NCBI RefSeq assembly: GCF_019343105.1
Contig: NZ_CP073764.1
Location: 2,294,001-2,358,000 of the forward strand
Source of the DNA: Methylovirgula sp. HY1
GTDB lineage: Bacteria; Pseudomonadota; Alphaproteobacteria; Rhizobiales; Beijerinckiaceae
Reading direction: 5' to 3'
DNA: 64,000 nucleotides
Shown here: positions 8,211 to 17,067 of the stretch, piece after piece
How the letters are laid out: each line of letters starts with the position of its first letter
Position numbering within the stretch: position 1 is the first letter of the stretch
Program-made: the position numbers and the translations under genes
The notes under the pieces: model-generated
The model's database searches: none
Told to the model about the DNA's origin: nothing
What the model saw: only the letters and a program-made list of their open reading frames with translations

Positions 8211-8855
8211 ATGAAGCAAAGGGTCATCGTCACGAGCCTCGCCTTGCTCGCGGCGGCACTATCCTTCGATCCTGCCCTCGGTGCCTATAGCCGCATGAGC
8301 AAGAGCAATCCGGATTGGCCTTGTCAGCAAATTCTAGTCAGCCACCTCTCGCCGGCGGCCATGTGGACGGGTCCTTCGATCGCCGACGCCGACAAGACTT
8401 CCGACCCGAAGATCGACGATCTGGCAGCGCGGCTGGCGCAGCGCCGCATGCCGATCGCCGAGGCCAAAACGGAGATCGACGCGTTCGCCAAAGCCGCCGG
8501 CGCCGACCGTCAGAAGAAATTGACGGCCCTCTTCGCGGCTTTGTTCGACAAGCTCGATGGTGAGCGCTCGCAAGTCATCGGAGGTCTGGTGCGCTTCGGA
8601 CATCGACAGATTGACATGGCCGCCAAGATCCGGGCGGAGAATGCCAAGCTGCACGAAGTGCAGGACAAGTCGACGGCGCCCGATCGAGCCAACGATCCAT
8701 CCAGCCCAGCATCCGTCGCCGCCAAGAAGTTGCAGTGGGATTTACGGATCTTCCAAGATCGGCACAAGACATTGAGTTACGTCTGTGAAGTCCCGGTCGT
8801 CATCGAACAGAGACTGTTCGCGCTCGCCCAGGAAATCCAAAACAACATGAATTAA
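8211..8855 (+). CDS. secreted protein of unknown function beside xoxJ
   Basis: A 214-residue protein with a clear signal peptide (MKQR, then a leucine/alanine-rich core, cleavage after ALG near residue 24). The mature part starts with a DWPCQQ segment holding one of only two cysteines; the second is near residue 193 (SYVCEVPV). The rest is alanine-, lysine- and aspartate-rich and predicted helical. GAGGAGAAG directly precedes the ATG at 8211, so the start is secure. It converges on xoxJ, suggesting but not proving a link to periplasmic methanol oxidation. I do not recognise a named family. Confidence 0.75.
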   Translation: MKQRVIVTSLALLAAALSFDPALGAYSRMSKSNPDWPCQQILVSHLSPAAMWTGPSIADADKTSDPKIDDLAARLAQRRMPIAEAKTEIDAFAKAAGADRQKKLTALFAALFDKLDGERSQVIGGLVRFGHRQIDMAAKIRAENAKLHEVQDKSTAPDRANDPSSPASVAAKKLQWDLRIFQDRHKTLSYVCEVPVVIEQRLFALAQEIQNNMN

Positions 8856-8950
8856 AAATCGCAGATGCGGGCGCGGGCAAATAGCATTTGCAGGAGGGCG
8901 TCGCGTTCGCTCGGAAATGGCGGGAGGGGGGCGCCAGCTCGCGCCGCCGG

Positions 8951-9062
8951 AGCGGTTTCCGACCGGGTGGACGCACCCGATCGGGAGGAAAACGCTCCAA
9001 ATCAATAAGCTGGAGCACGATCTTATCGGAAAAGTCTGTCGACTTTTCCGGATCCTGCTCTA
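8951..9062. repeat. mosaic palindromic repeat, copy 1 (modules A and C)
   Basis: Module A is an imperfect inverted repeat running from AGCGGTTTCCGACCGGGTGG to GGAGGAAAACGCT. It is joined by CCAAATCAATAAGCTGGAGCA to module C, a hairpin of GGAAAAGTCTG and CGACTTTTCC that ends in GCTCTA. The last three bases are the stop codon of xoxJ. The same modules recur at the other copies listed in this window. Confidence 0.88.
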
Positions 9063-9941
9063 GCGCGTGATCGGTACATTCTTCTCGCTCAACATTGGCA
9101 CGTTATATTTGCGCAGAATCGCATCAATTTCCGGCGCATTGGCGGCGATGAGCTTGTTGAGCGTGCGTTTCCAATTCTGATCGGTATGCCGCACGCCCAT
9201 GCAGATGCGGTAGACCAATTGCGGGCCACCACTATCTTTCACCAATGGCATGACTTCCATCGGCACAGGCGAATTTTTGGCGAGATAGCCGCCGATCGGC
9301 CCCCAGAGGACGGCCGCGTCGATGACGCCGCTGCGGAGATCATTCATCATGTCCCTGGACGAATCTGAAAAGCGCGTGTCGACGACGAGAGGGTAGGTCT
9401 TCGCCTTATCCATGAGGTCATGCAGCACGAAATAATTCGCCGGTGAGGTTCCGGCGATCAATCCGAGACGCTTGTCTTTGAGTTTCGGATCGGCGAGCGA
9501 GTCGACGCCGGAAAGACCGGACCCTTTCTTCGTCACCAGCACGAAGCTCGTACGATAATAGGGATTGGTCGTTTGCACCATGCCGTTGCCTTGCGCGATG
9601 CCCATGACGACGTCGCAACGCAGCGCGTTCAACGTGTTGCGAATGAAGCCTTGGGTATCAGGATAATAAGTATAGGCGAGCCTCTTGCCGAGCTTTTGCG
9701 CGAGAAGAGCGGCGATCTTGTTCTCGAAGCCTTCGCCTGCCTCATTCGAGAATGGAAGATGATGCGGATCGGCGCAGACACGAAACACCTTCGGATCGAC
9801 GAGCTCGATCGCGCCATTCTCGTCGCCACCCGTCTGCGCCCGCGCGGCTCCGACGTTCCAGAAGGCCACGGCGCTGAGAAGCGCGAAGGCAATGGTCCGG
9901 CAAATTCTCAAATGCGTCCGCTCTGTTCCGATTTCGCGCAT
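9060..9941 (-). CDS. xoxJ: XoxJ/MxaJ-family periplasmic binding-fold protein of methanol oxidation
   Basis: A 293-residue protein with a signal peptide (cleavage after ARA near residue 35) and an extracellular solute-binding fold: FRVCADPHHLPFSNEAGEGF, AYTYYPDTQGFIRNTLNA, DVVMGIAQGNG and VDAAVLWGPIGGYLA (the last approximate). This is the signature of the quinoprotein-dehydrogenase-associated binding proteins XoxJ and MxaJ. They bind the dehydrogenase rather than import a nutrient and are thought to help maturation or activation. It lies on the same strand as xoxF, 323 bases downstream, and that gap contains a terminator and a repeat instead of the usual cytochrome gene. Confidence 0.9.
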   Translation of the reverse strand: MREIGTERTHLRICRTIAFALLSAVAFWNVGAARAQTGGDENGAIELVDPKVFRVCADPHHLPFSNEAGEGFENKIAALLAQKLGKRLAYTYYPDTQGFIRNTLNALRCDVVMGIAQGNGMVQTTNPYYRTSFVLVTKKGSGLSGVDSLADPKLKDKRLGLIAGTSPANYFVLHDLMDKAKTYPLVVDTRFSDSSRDMMNDLRSGVIDAAVLWGPIGGYLAKNSPVPMEVMPLVKDSGGPQLVYRICMGVRHTDQNWKRTLNKLIAANAPEIDAILRKYNVPMLSEKNVPITR

Positions 9942-9964
9942 CGTCTATCCGATCAGCTGATTTT

Positions 9965-10010
9965 GAGCGTTTTCCGACTGGATGATTTCATCCGGTCGGA
10001 AAACGCTCTA
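9965..10010. repeat. mosaic palindromic repeat, copy 2 (module A only)
   Basis: A near-perfect inverted repeat of about 20-bp arms (GAGCGTTTTCCGACTGGATG against CATCCGGTCGGAAAACGCTC) with a tiny loop. It sits 23 bases upstream of the xoxJ start, between the xoxF terminator and xoxJ. No gene is seen in 9942-10264. Confidence 0.9.
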
Positions 10011-10205
10011 GCGTCATGCTTCGGCGGACGTCTGCGATCGATAGCACCCTGAGAAGGCGCGCGCGCACCTATGGCAGGTCTGAGGCGGAGACGCCGCGGC
10101 AGCAGGCATTACCGGCAGCTTGCAGCACCTAAGGGCAGCCGCGGCATGATCCACCAAAGGCCGCCGATAGTCATAGTCGGCAATCGTTATGTGTTCGGCT
10201 CAGCC

Positions 10206-10244
10206 GATAAAAGAACGCCCGGCGCGCTAGAAGCACGCCGGGCG
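10206..10244 (-). terminator. rho-independent terminator of xoxF
   Basis: Read on the minus strand, the stem CGCCCGGCG (10236-10244) pairs perfectly with CGCCGGGCG (10216-10224), and TTCTTTTAT follows. It lies about 20 bases beyond the xoxF stop codon, so most xoxF transcripts should end before xoxJ. Confidence 0.9.
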
Positions 10245-10264
10245 CTTTATTCAACTGTTCTGGC

Positions 10265-12070
10265 TCACTGAGCGAGCGTGAACACAGTCAGCGTGCCGCC
10301 CAGAGCCGTATAGTTCGACAGAGCAGCGTAGCCGCCAACCGCGCCGAGACCATCGGTCGCCTTGGTCAGACCAGCCGCGAGGCCGATGCCGGCCCAACCG
10401 CCGACGCCCGACAGAATGGCGATATATTCTTTGCCATCATGCGAATAGGCGTTGACGTTGCCGATGATGCCGGACGGGGTCTTGAACTTCCAGAGTTCCT
10501 TACCCGTCTTGGCGTCGACAGCCTTCAGGAAGCCTTCGAGCGTGCCGTAGAAGACAACGCCCGACGCCGTGGTGAGAGCGCCGGACCAAACCGAGAACTG
10601 CTCCGGATCGGACCACACGATCTTACCCTTGGTGCCATCCCAAGCGATGAAGTTGCCCATGTTGCTGTCGCCCTTCGGCGGATACATGGACAGCGTCGCA
10701 CCGACATAGGGCTGACCCGCGGTGTAGCTCACCCGGAACGGCTCATAGTCCATGCAGACATGGTTGGTCGGCACATAGAACAGATGCGTGACCGGCGAAT
10801 ACGACGCCGGCTGCTCGTCCTTCGAGCCGAGAGCCGCCGGGCAAATGCCGGTGTAGTTCACGTCGGCGCCTCTGGAACCCGGCGCATATTTGGCGACGAC
10901 TTCCGGACGGCCGTAGTTCTTGGACGACTTGTCCATATCGATCTTGGTCGACCAGTTGACCTTGGGATCGTATTTCTGAGCGACGAGCAACTCGCCGCTC
11001 ACGCGATCGAGCGTATAGCCGTAGCCGTTACGATCGAAATGGGTGAGCAGGTGGCGCATCTTGCCGTCGATCTTTTGATCGGTGAGGATCATCTCGTTGA
11101 TGCCGTCATAATCCCACTGATCGTGGGGCGTCATCTGATAGACCCATTTGGCCTCGCCGGTGTTGAGATCGCGCGCCCAAATGGTCATCGACCACTTGTT
11201 GTCGCCCGGACGCTGCACCGGATTCCAGGTCGAGGGGTTGCCCGACCCGTAGTAGACGAGGTTCAGCTTGGGATCATAGGACATCCAGCCCCAAGTCGCG
11301 CCGCCGCCGATCTTCCACTGATCGCCCTTCCAGGTCTTCTCGGAGGAATTTTCGCCGACCGGCTTGCCGAGCGCCATCGTATTGGTGGGGCTGATCAAGG
11401 TGTCCTTATCCGGACCCATGGAATAGCCGCGCCAGTCGAGCTTGCCGGTCTTGAGATCATAGGCCGACACATAGCCGCGCACGCCGAACTCACCGCCGGA
11501 AACGCCGATGAGAACCTTGTTTCCGATGACGAACGGCGCCGAAGTGCCCGTCGCGCCGACCTTGGGGTCGCCGTCCTTTACCGACCAGACGAGCTTGCCG
11601 CTCTTGGCGTCAAGCGCCACGAGCGTCGTATCGGCCTGATGCATGAAGATCATGCCGTCGCCATAGGAGACGCCGCGATTGACCGTGTCGCAGCACATCA
11701 CCGGAATGACGGACGGATCTTGCTTCGGCTCATATTTCCAAAGGATCTTGCCGTCATTATTGAGATCGAGAGCATAGACAATATTGGGGAACGGCGTGAC
11801 GAAATACATCACGTCACCGATAACCAGCGGGCCACCTTCATGACCGCGCAGAACGCCCGTCGAGAACGTCCAGGCCGGCACCAAATGCTTCACGTTCTGG
11901 GGCGTGATTTGCTTGAGTTCGGTGAAACGCTGGGCGTTGTAATTCCCGGCCGGCATCACCCAATCATTGGGGTTCTGCGACATTTTGATGAGACCTTCAT
12001 TGGCGAAGGCTGCGCCACTCACCAACAAAGCACCGGCGCCTACACATGACAATAGTAACAGTTTACGCAT
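10265..12070 (-). CDS. xoxF: lanthanide-dependent methanol dehydrogenase XoxF (PQQ quinoprotein)
   Basis: XoxF oxidises methanol in the periplasm using PQQ and a rare-earth ion, passing electrons to a c-type cytochrome. The 601-residue precursor has a signal peptide (cleavage after AFA, residue 23). The vicinal Cys126-Cys127 pair (PVMCCDTV) near the PQQ is present. Metal ligands are Glu194, Asn278 ([12 protein letters not shown]) and Asp320 in [12 protein letters not shown]. The extra aspartate Asp322, two residues later, marks lanthanide enzymes; calcium-type MxaF has alanine there. GGAGG precedes the ATG at 12070. The sequence resembles the XoxF5 clade common in Alphaproteobacteria (inference). 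Confidence 0.96.
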   Translation of the reverse strand: MRKLLLLSCVGAGALLVSGAAFANEGLIKMSQNPNDWVMPAGNYNAQRFTELKQITPQNVKHLVPAWTFSTGVLRGHEGGPLVIGDVMYFVTPFPNIVYALDLNNDGKILWKYEPKQDPSVIPVMCCDTVNRGVSYGDGMIFMHQADTTLVALDAKSGKLVWSVKDGDPKVGATGTSAPFVIGNKVLIGVSGGEFGVRGYVSAYDLKTGKLDWRGYSMGPDKDTLISPTNTMALGKPVGENSSEKTWKGDQWKIGGGATWGWMSYDPKLNLVYYGSGNPSTWNPVQRPGDNKWSMTIWARDLNTGEAKWVYQMTPHDQWDYDGINEMILTDQKIDGKMRHLLTHFDRNGYGYTLDRVSGELLVAQKYDPKVNWSTKIDMDKSSKNYGRPEVVAKYAPGSRGADVNYTGICPAALGSKDEQPASYSPVTHLFYVPTNHVCMDYEPFRVSYTAGQPYVGATLSMYPPKGDSNMGNFIAWDGTKGKIVWSDPEQFSVWSGALTTASGVVFYGTLEGFLKAVDAKTGKELWKFKTPSGIIGNVNAYSHDGKEYIAILSGVGGWAGIGLAAGLTKATDGLGAVGGYAALSNYTALGGTLTVFTLAQ

Positions 12071-13249
12071 CAGATTTCCTCCCGACGCTGTCGTCGTGGA
12101 CGTACCGCTGCGCCCCTGAGGATTACGCGTCGGTAGCGACCATTGATAGTGGGAAACCGTTCCGGCAGCGTGTCACGATAGAAGCGAGACGTTGGACCGT
12201 TTCTTGATTGGCATCATTGTCACTCAACCAATTAGAATTGTCCGCCACCCTAGACCTTCGATGAAACACCAGCGTTCCCGTCCGCTGGGTTCTTGAAGCC
12301 GGAAACGTGCGCAGTCTATGATGACGTTTTCCACTATGCAATAGGAAGATTGCATTGAAATCAGGATCGCGTCGACGATTCCGCGAAGATCATTGGCTTT
12401 CGATACATTCGCGCATGCGGCAACCCTTCGTCATTTTTTTGATATGAATCACGGGACGAGCACACGCGTTGTCGTGCCGTCATGTTGCGCCGCAAGATAA
12501 CGCGAGAGAGACCATGCGCGCAGGCCTTCAATTCCGCACAGCGGTTCGCGGCCAAAGATTGCGCCAACCGCGCGATCGCGTGGTTTTGCCATAGAAAGCA
12601 GGAGATTCCGAGCGCCGGTGAGCGATAGGCCGCGGCGTCCGGCGCGCCGTCCAGGCGCGCTTTAAACGCGCGTTTATGAAACGCTCGACCGATTCATGTG
12701 CGGACGCCGCCGCGTTCGTTTTTGTGGCAACGCAGCATTGATTGCGACGCGGCGTTCGCGCGTTGGAAAATCCTGCCGCGCATACGAATGACCGCGCCGC
12801 GCATGCGGGATTCATCACGTGCTGAGAATTGGTGATGCACCACTTTTAAACCTGCTTCGAGCGGAAAGAATCATTCGCGCAATGACAATGCGCTCGATGA
12901 TAATTGTTGGTGCGACGGCGCCTGCCTAATGCCGCCGCCGAGCGGCCCGGCAAAGCAGCACGCATCGATCTTGGCCAGCTTGTGCCCAATTCATATGCAT
13001 AGCAGCTCGCCGCGCGAGCCCTAGAGCGGTTTCCGACCGGATCGAATCATCCGGTCGACAAGAAAACGCTCAAAATCAAAAAACTGGAGCATCAGCGAAA
13101 CGGCGAGTACGTTTTGAGCGCGGAACAGTTTTCAAAGCTGAAGGGCGGCACTCTATTCTACATTTCGGCACAGAACATTTTCCGGAAAAGGCATCAGGTA
13201 TACGCTGGATGTGAAGTACCAGCATCGTCGATCGGCTTTTCGGACAAGT
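12071..13249. other. 1.2-kb gene-free region upstream of xoxF
   Basis: No open frame here has a convincing ribosome site or motif. The region should contain the xoxF promoter and leader next to 12071. A copy of the mosaic repeat lies at 13021-13096, near the end of the small secreted protein gene that also points left. The length is unusual for this gene-dense window. Confidence 0.6.
13021..13096. repeat. mosaic palindromic repeat, copy 3 (module A with linker)
   Basis: CTAGAGCGGTTTCCGACCGG is followed by its inverted partner ATCCGGTCGACAAGAAAACG, then the linker AAAATCAAAAAACTGGAGCA. This is the same arrangement as the first half of copies 1, 6 and 9; module C is absent or decayed. Confidence 0.85.
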
Positions 13250-13606
13250 TCAAAAGCAGCGAACTTCCGCTTCCGCCTGAGCACGCCGCAGATCGATGAG
13301 CTGCTGCTTCGCCAGTAGAGTCGCCTTGAACATCTGGCCGATCATTCCGGACGACTGATTCATGCTCGCGACCGTCTCTCCCGAAACATATTTGTCATAA
13401 GGCAGGAGCGAGGCGATGACATCGATCGAGCAGGAGCAGCGATCCAGACTGTCGCGCGTATCTCCATTCACCTTCATGCAAGCGAAGACATAATCGGCGC
13501 GGACGCTGGTCGGGTAATCATCAGTGCAGATGGCGGCAGCAAAGGCGCTAGGCATTGATGCAAGGCCGAGACAAGCGGCCGCAAGGATTGCGATCGGCTT
13601 CTTCAT
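13250..13606 (-). CDS. small secreted cysteine-containing protein of unknown function
   Basis: A 118-residue protein. The signal peptide begins MKKPIAILAA with cleavage after AFA near residue 24. The mature chain contains several cysteines: ICTDDYP, FACMKVNG, DRCSCSID and the penultimate VRCF, suggesting disulfides or a metal/haem contact. GAGGAGGAAG precedes the ATG at 13606, making that start secure over the longer frame to 13669. No CXXCH haem motif is present, so it is not a c-type cytochrome. Position upstream of xoxF on the same strand, 1.2 kb away, is the only functional hint. Confidence 0.75.
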   Translation of the reverse strand: MKKPIAILAAACLGLASMPSAFAAAICTDDYPTSVRADYVFACMKVNGDTRDSLDRCSCSIDVIASLLPYDKYVSGETVASMNQSSGMIGQMFKATLLAKQQLIDLRRAQAEAEVRCF

Positions 13607-13702
13607 GGGTCTTCCTCCTCCGACTGTTTCGGCGCCTGTGCAGGCTTGTGGGACGCACTTGTAGCGCAATTTTCGGCGACAAAAAACTTAAAGCAGGCCC
13701 GC

Positions 13703-14680
13703 CTATGCTGGCGCCGGCTCGCCGATCGCCCGCGGCAGGATTTCGGCGCAGAAGCGGTCCACAGTCTCAATCTTATGCATGGGATCGATACAGGCAAATT
13801 TGATGACGAGGCTCGCGATCGGCACTGATTCGGCAAGTTCGGCAAGCTTGCGGCGGCACGTTTCCGGTGAGCCGACGAGCGCATGGCGCAGCGCCTGGTC
13901 GACAGAACCGGCGCTCGCGGTGCCGGGCGGAAGCGCCCGCATGCCCTCGATGAAGCGCGCCAGCGCTGGCCGGGCGCGCGCCTCCGCCCGCGCGTCGGTT
14001 TCCGCGACACAGACGTTGCGCAGCACGACCAGCTCTGGCGCTTTGGCGGCGATGCCACGATAATAGACAAGAAGGTCGCGCATGCTGGCAACCGACCAAG
14101 CGTGGCCCGCCATCAAATGAAAACCGCGGCGGGCCGCTTCCGCGACCGTCTCCTTGTCGGCGCTCGCGAGAAACACCGGCAAAGATTTTTGCTGCGGCCG
14201 CGGCCAAGTCGTGACTCCCTTGGCCTGATACCAGCGCCCGGCGAAATTCACCTCCTGCTGGGTGAGCAGCGCCAGCAGCAAGTGCGTGGCCTCGCGGGCC
14301 TGCGCCGGGGCATCTTCGGGCACGATATGGAAATGTTTATATTGCCAAGGGAAAGGGCCGCCGCGGGCGAGCCCGAGGTTGAGCCGTCCGTCCGAGAGAA
14401 GATCGATGGTCGCGAGATCCTCGGCGGCGCGGATCGGATCGTGCAGCGGCGTCAGAACCGCCGCCGTGCCCAGCCGGACCTTGTCGGTGCGGGCGGCGAG
14501 ATGCGCCAAGATCGGAAATATGCCGCCAGATTGGCTGAAGGCGCTGAAATGATGCTCGGAGACCCAGAGCTCGTCGACCCCGCAGGCTTCGGCCTTCACC
14601 GCGAGGTCGATATGCGCGCGAAAGGCTTCGCGGCTCGCCTCCCCGCCATGTTCGAAATTCAAAAAAATGCCGAGACGCAT
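13703..14680 (-). CDS. luciferase-like (LLM class) flavin-dependent oxidoreductase
   Basis: A 325-residue TIM-barrel flavin monooxygenase-type protein of the bacterial-luciferase superfamily. Family features are DELWVSEHHFSAF near residue 36, VRLGTAAVLTPLHDPIRAAE, and DLLSDGRLNLGLARGG around residue 95. These proteins use FMNH2 or F420-type flavins to oxidise small organics; the substrate cannot be read from sequence. The ATG at 14680 gives the standard MRLGIFLNFEH start. The gene follows the amine-oxidase-like gene by about 70 bases on the same strand, so they are probably co-transcribed. Confidence 0.88.
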   Translation of the reverse strand: MRLGIFLNFEHGGEASREAFRAHIDLAVKAEACGVDELWVSEHHFSAFSQSGGIFPILAHLAARTDKVRLGTAAVLTPLHDPIRAAEDLATIDLLSDGRLNLGLARGGPFPWQYKHFHIVPEDAPAQAREATHLLLALLTQQEVNFAGRWYQAKGVTTWPRPQQKSLPVFLASADKETVAEAARRGFHLMAGHAWSVASMRDLLVYYRGIAAKAPELVVLRNVCVAETDARAEARARPALARFIEGMRALPPGTASAGSVDQALRHALVGSPETCRRKLAELAESVPIASLVIKFACIDPMHKIETVDRFCAEILPRAIGEPAPA

Positions 14681-14753
14681 ATGGGTCAAACCACCGGACG
14701 CGACCGCGGCAGGATGGCGGACGTCGATCGGTCGGACGCGTCCTTCCGACGTC

Positions 14754-16349
14754 TTATTCCGCCGCCAGCGCCGGCGACTTCGCGAGCAGCAGCGCATTCA
14801 CGGACAGGCAGAATTCTTTCCAGGCCGCGGCAATGTCAAGCATGATCGCCTGCAGATATTCCCTCGACAATTTGTCCTCGCCGGGGAAATTCGACAAAGC
14901 GCAAGAGGTCCGATTGTATTCGACAACCGAATCGATCAGCGTCTTGAGGAATTCGCTGAAGGCATTCAGAACTTCGGGGGTCAAGCTGGACCGGCCGTTT
15001 TCGACGACAGCCTTGGTCATGTCGAAAGGCAGCTCTTCGAGCTTCAGCAGCGCACCGCTGAACACTTGCTCGGCCGTCATCACCATCGCGCGCTGAGTCA
15101 CCCATTCCTTGTCGGGACTCGCCAGCAGCTTGTTGAGATGGTGCTTGTAGAGTTCCAGCACTTCGCCTTGACGCCCCGCGACCCATTGCGAAAATTCGCC
15201 GACGCTGGCGGCATTGGACACCGGCGGGGCCGCGCTCGCCGGCGTTGGAGAAGCGGCCACGACAGGCGAATATAGCGCCACGTCACGGGCGAGGCGGCGG
15301 GCCGCGTCGAGCGCCCCTTCGATATAGCCGCCGGCATAGCTCGCCGTCTCGGAGCCACCCATGAACAGCCGTCCGTCCCACACCGGCTGGCGCAGGAACG
15401 GATTGCCATAATGCGGATGCTCGTCCGGGGGGATGAGGTCGCGCCGGGAGCAGGTGAATTCTTCCGCCGCCCAATCTTGAAAATGTTGCTCGCCATGCTC
15501 GAACTCGGGTCCGAACACTTGCCCGATCTGATTGCCGATCAACATTGGCAAGCCGGCCTTGAAGGATTGCCGCAGCGACGGTGCCAAGGCCAGAAAGCCG
15601 CCCAGAGCCGCGCGCGTGCCGGTTGCATCGCAGGCATCGAAGATTTCGCCCAGCACGGCTTGTTCATGCAGGACGAAGGCGCTGCCGGAACGACCCTGCT
15701 CGCGCCAATCGGCTTTATCATAAACGACGATGGCCTTCGCCTCGCCCGCCATCCAGGTATAGGTTTCCTGCATCGCCTCGACCAGGCGGGAATCGAGATC
15801 CGGCTCGAAACGGACATGCTCTTCGACGATGCGCGGCGGCATTGTCAAAACCACGCGGCGCGCCTCGACGATGACGGTCTGACCGTCGTGGCGGAAATAC
15901 AGATCGACGTGGTCGCCCCGATCGATGATGGCGGTCAAGGCGTAGCCGAGATGAATCGCGTCGGCGGGCACTTTCTTCGCCAGCGCCTCGACGATGCTCA
16001 TCATGCCGCCGACGACTCGCCGCGCCCCGGCATGCACGCTTTCGCTCGCGCTCACATCGGGCCGCTTGTCATGATCATGCAGACGCAGCACCGCGCCATC
16101 GTCATATTGGGCGAAGCTGACGAGGCCGAGATCGGCGACGAGACGGGCCATGCCCGGCTGAGTGTCTGGCCAGTACCAAGTCGGGCCGAGATCGACCCGC
16201 ATATCCGCCTTGGCGCTTGGTTCGGAAAGCACCCGGCCACCGAGCCGGGGCCGTGCCTCATAAAGTGTAAAGGGCCGCTGCTGCGCCGCCAGGCTCGCAG
16301 CCAAGGCCAATCCACACACGCCGCCGCCGACGATCGCAGTTTCAAGCAT
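14754..16349 (-). CDS. flavin monoamine oxidase-like FAD protein with extra C-terminal helical domain
   Basis: A 531-residue protein. It starts with the FAD dinucleotide-binding loop AIVGGGVCGLALA, then ARPRLGGRV, and closes the oxidase domain with LFMGGSETASYAGGYIEGAL near residue 350: the amine-oxidase/NAD(P)-binding Rossmann layout. After a short alanine/proline linker (about residues 370-385) there is a separate ~145-residue, probably all-helical domain beginning GEFSQWVAGRQGEVL, which I do not recognise. Substrate unknown. It precedes the luciferase-like oxidoreductase gene, and both may act in one oxidation pathway. Confidence 0.82.
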   Translation of the reverse strand: MLETAIVGGGVCGLALAASLAAQQRPFTLYEARPRLGGRVLSEPSAKADMRVDLGPTWYWPDTQPGMARLVADLGLVSFAQYDDGAVLRLHDHDKRPDVSASESVHAGARRVVGGMMSIVEALAKKVPADAIHLGYALTAIIDRGDHVDLYFRHDGQTVIVEARRVVLTMPPRIVEEHVRFEPDLDSRLVEAMQETYTWMAGEAKAIVVYDKADWREQGRSGSAFVLHEQAVLGEIFDACDATGTRAALGGFLALAPSLRQSFKAGLPMLIGNQIGQVFGPEFEHGEQHFQDWAAEEFTCSRRDLIPPDEHPHYGNPFLRQPVWDGRLFMGGSETASYAGGYIEGALDAARRLARDVALYSPVVAASPTPASAAPPVSNAASVGEFSQWVAGRQGEVLELYKHHLNKLLASPDKEWVTQRAMVMTAEQVFSGALLKLEELPFDMTKAVVENGRSSLTPEVLNAFSEFLKTLIDSVVEYNRTSCALSNFPGEDKLSREYLQAIMLDIAAAWKEFCLSVNALLLAKSPALAAE

Positions 16350-16367
16350 GGCCAGTCTCCAGAACAC

Positions 16368-16469
16368 GTTCGAAATCAAATTACTGGAGCATGTCCTCAA
16401 TGAGACATCGGATATATCCGATGTCTAAAATATCGAAAAAATCGATCGACTTTTTCGGGACGTGCTCTG
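16368..16469. repeat. mosaic palindromic repeat, copy 4 (modules B and C)
   Basis: CGAAATCAAATTACTGGAGC is followed by module B, the palindrome ACATCGGATATATCCGATGT, and then by module C (ATCGAAAAAATCGATCGAC, TTTTTCGGGACGTGCTCT). It lies just upstream of the amine-oxidase-like gene start. Confidence 0.88.
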
Positions 16470-16528
16470 CTGCCGGGCTGCGGGCTTTTCCGCAAGTCTG
16501 CGTCCAGCGACTCGTTGGCCCGCCATGT

Positions 16529-16861
16529 TCAACGCTGCGGGATGATGATCAGCCGTTCGACCGGCTTGCCTTCAATGAAATGCGATTGGACGATCTCGTC
16601 GATATCGTCGCTCGTCTCCGGCCGATACCAAATCCCCTCCGGATAGACGACCATGAGCGGCCCAGCCCGGCAAAAGCTCAAGCAGCCGGAGGCACTCATA
16701 TTGACATCGGGCAGGGGCTTGGCATCGAGTTTCTGCTGCAGGCGATCCCAGAGAGGCTGAGCATTCTTTTCCATGCAGCTGCCGCGCGGATGTCCCGCCG
16801 GCCGCTTCGTAAAACAGGCGAAGACATGGTATTTGAATACCATGGGTAATTCGAGGTCCAT
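16529..16861 (-). CDS. thioredoxin-like [2Fe-2S] ferredoxin
   Basis: A 110-residue protein matching small thioredoxin-fold 2Fe-2S ferredoxins (COG3411 type). The four candidate cluster ligands are Cys15 (HVFACFTKRPAGHPRG), Cys29 (GSCMEKN) and the pair at about 60 and 64 (SASGCLSFCRAGP). The C-terminal YPEGIWYRPETSDDIDEIV is also typical. It would carry single electrons in the cytoplasm; the partner is unknown. It stands alone between the amine-oxidase-like gene and the chemotaxis operon. Confidence 0.87.
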   Translation of the reverse strand: MDLELPMVFKYHVFACFTKRPAGHPRGSCMEKNAQPLWDRLQQKLDAKPLPDVNMSASGCLSFCRAGPLMVVYPEGIWYRPETSDDIDEIVQSHFIEGKPVERLIIIPQR

Positions 16862-17067
16862 ACCGCGTTCCCGAGTTGAAAGGGCTCTGCTTTAGAACCA
16901 ATCAAATCTCGTGCCGCCGAGACCACCTGCCGAGGGCGTCGCGCTCGACGCGCATCGAGCGCGTCGCTCGGCAAGGGCTACGGGTATCGCGTCATGCGTC
17001 ACGAAAGCCCCGTCCCGCAATGGCAGGGACGCGACATAGACGAGCCCAAATTGGGGAAGGCGGGGAC

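Noticed and set aside
10439-12049. 536-codon + strand open frame opposite xoxF
   Set aside because: It lies entirely within xoxF; the composition is that of an antisense GC-rich frame, with no motif.
12528-12818. 96-codon minus strand open frame upstream of xoxF
   Set aside because: No ribosome site, motif or signal peptide; composition is non-coding-like.
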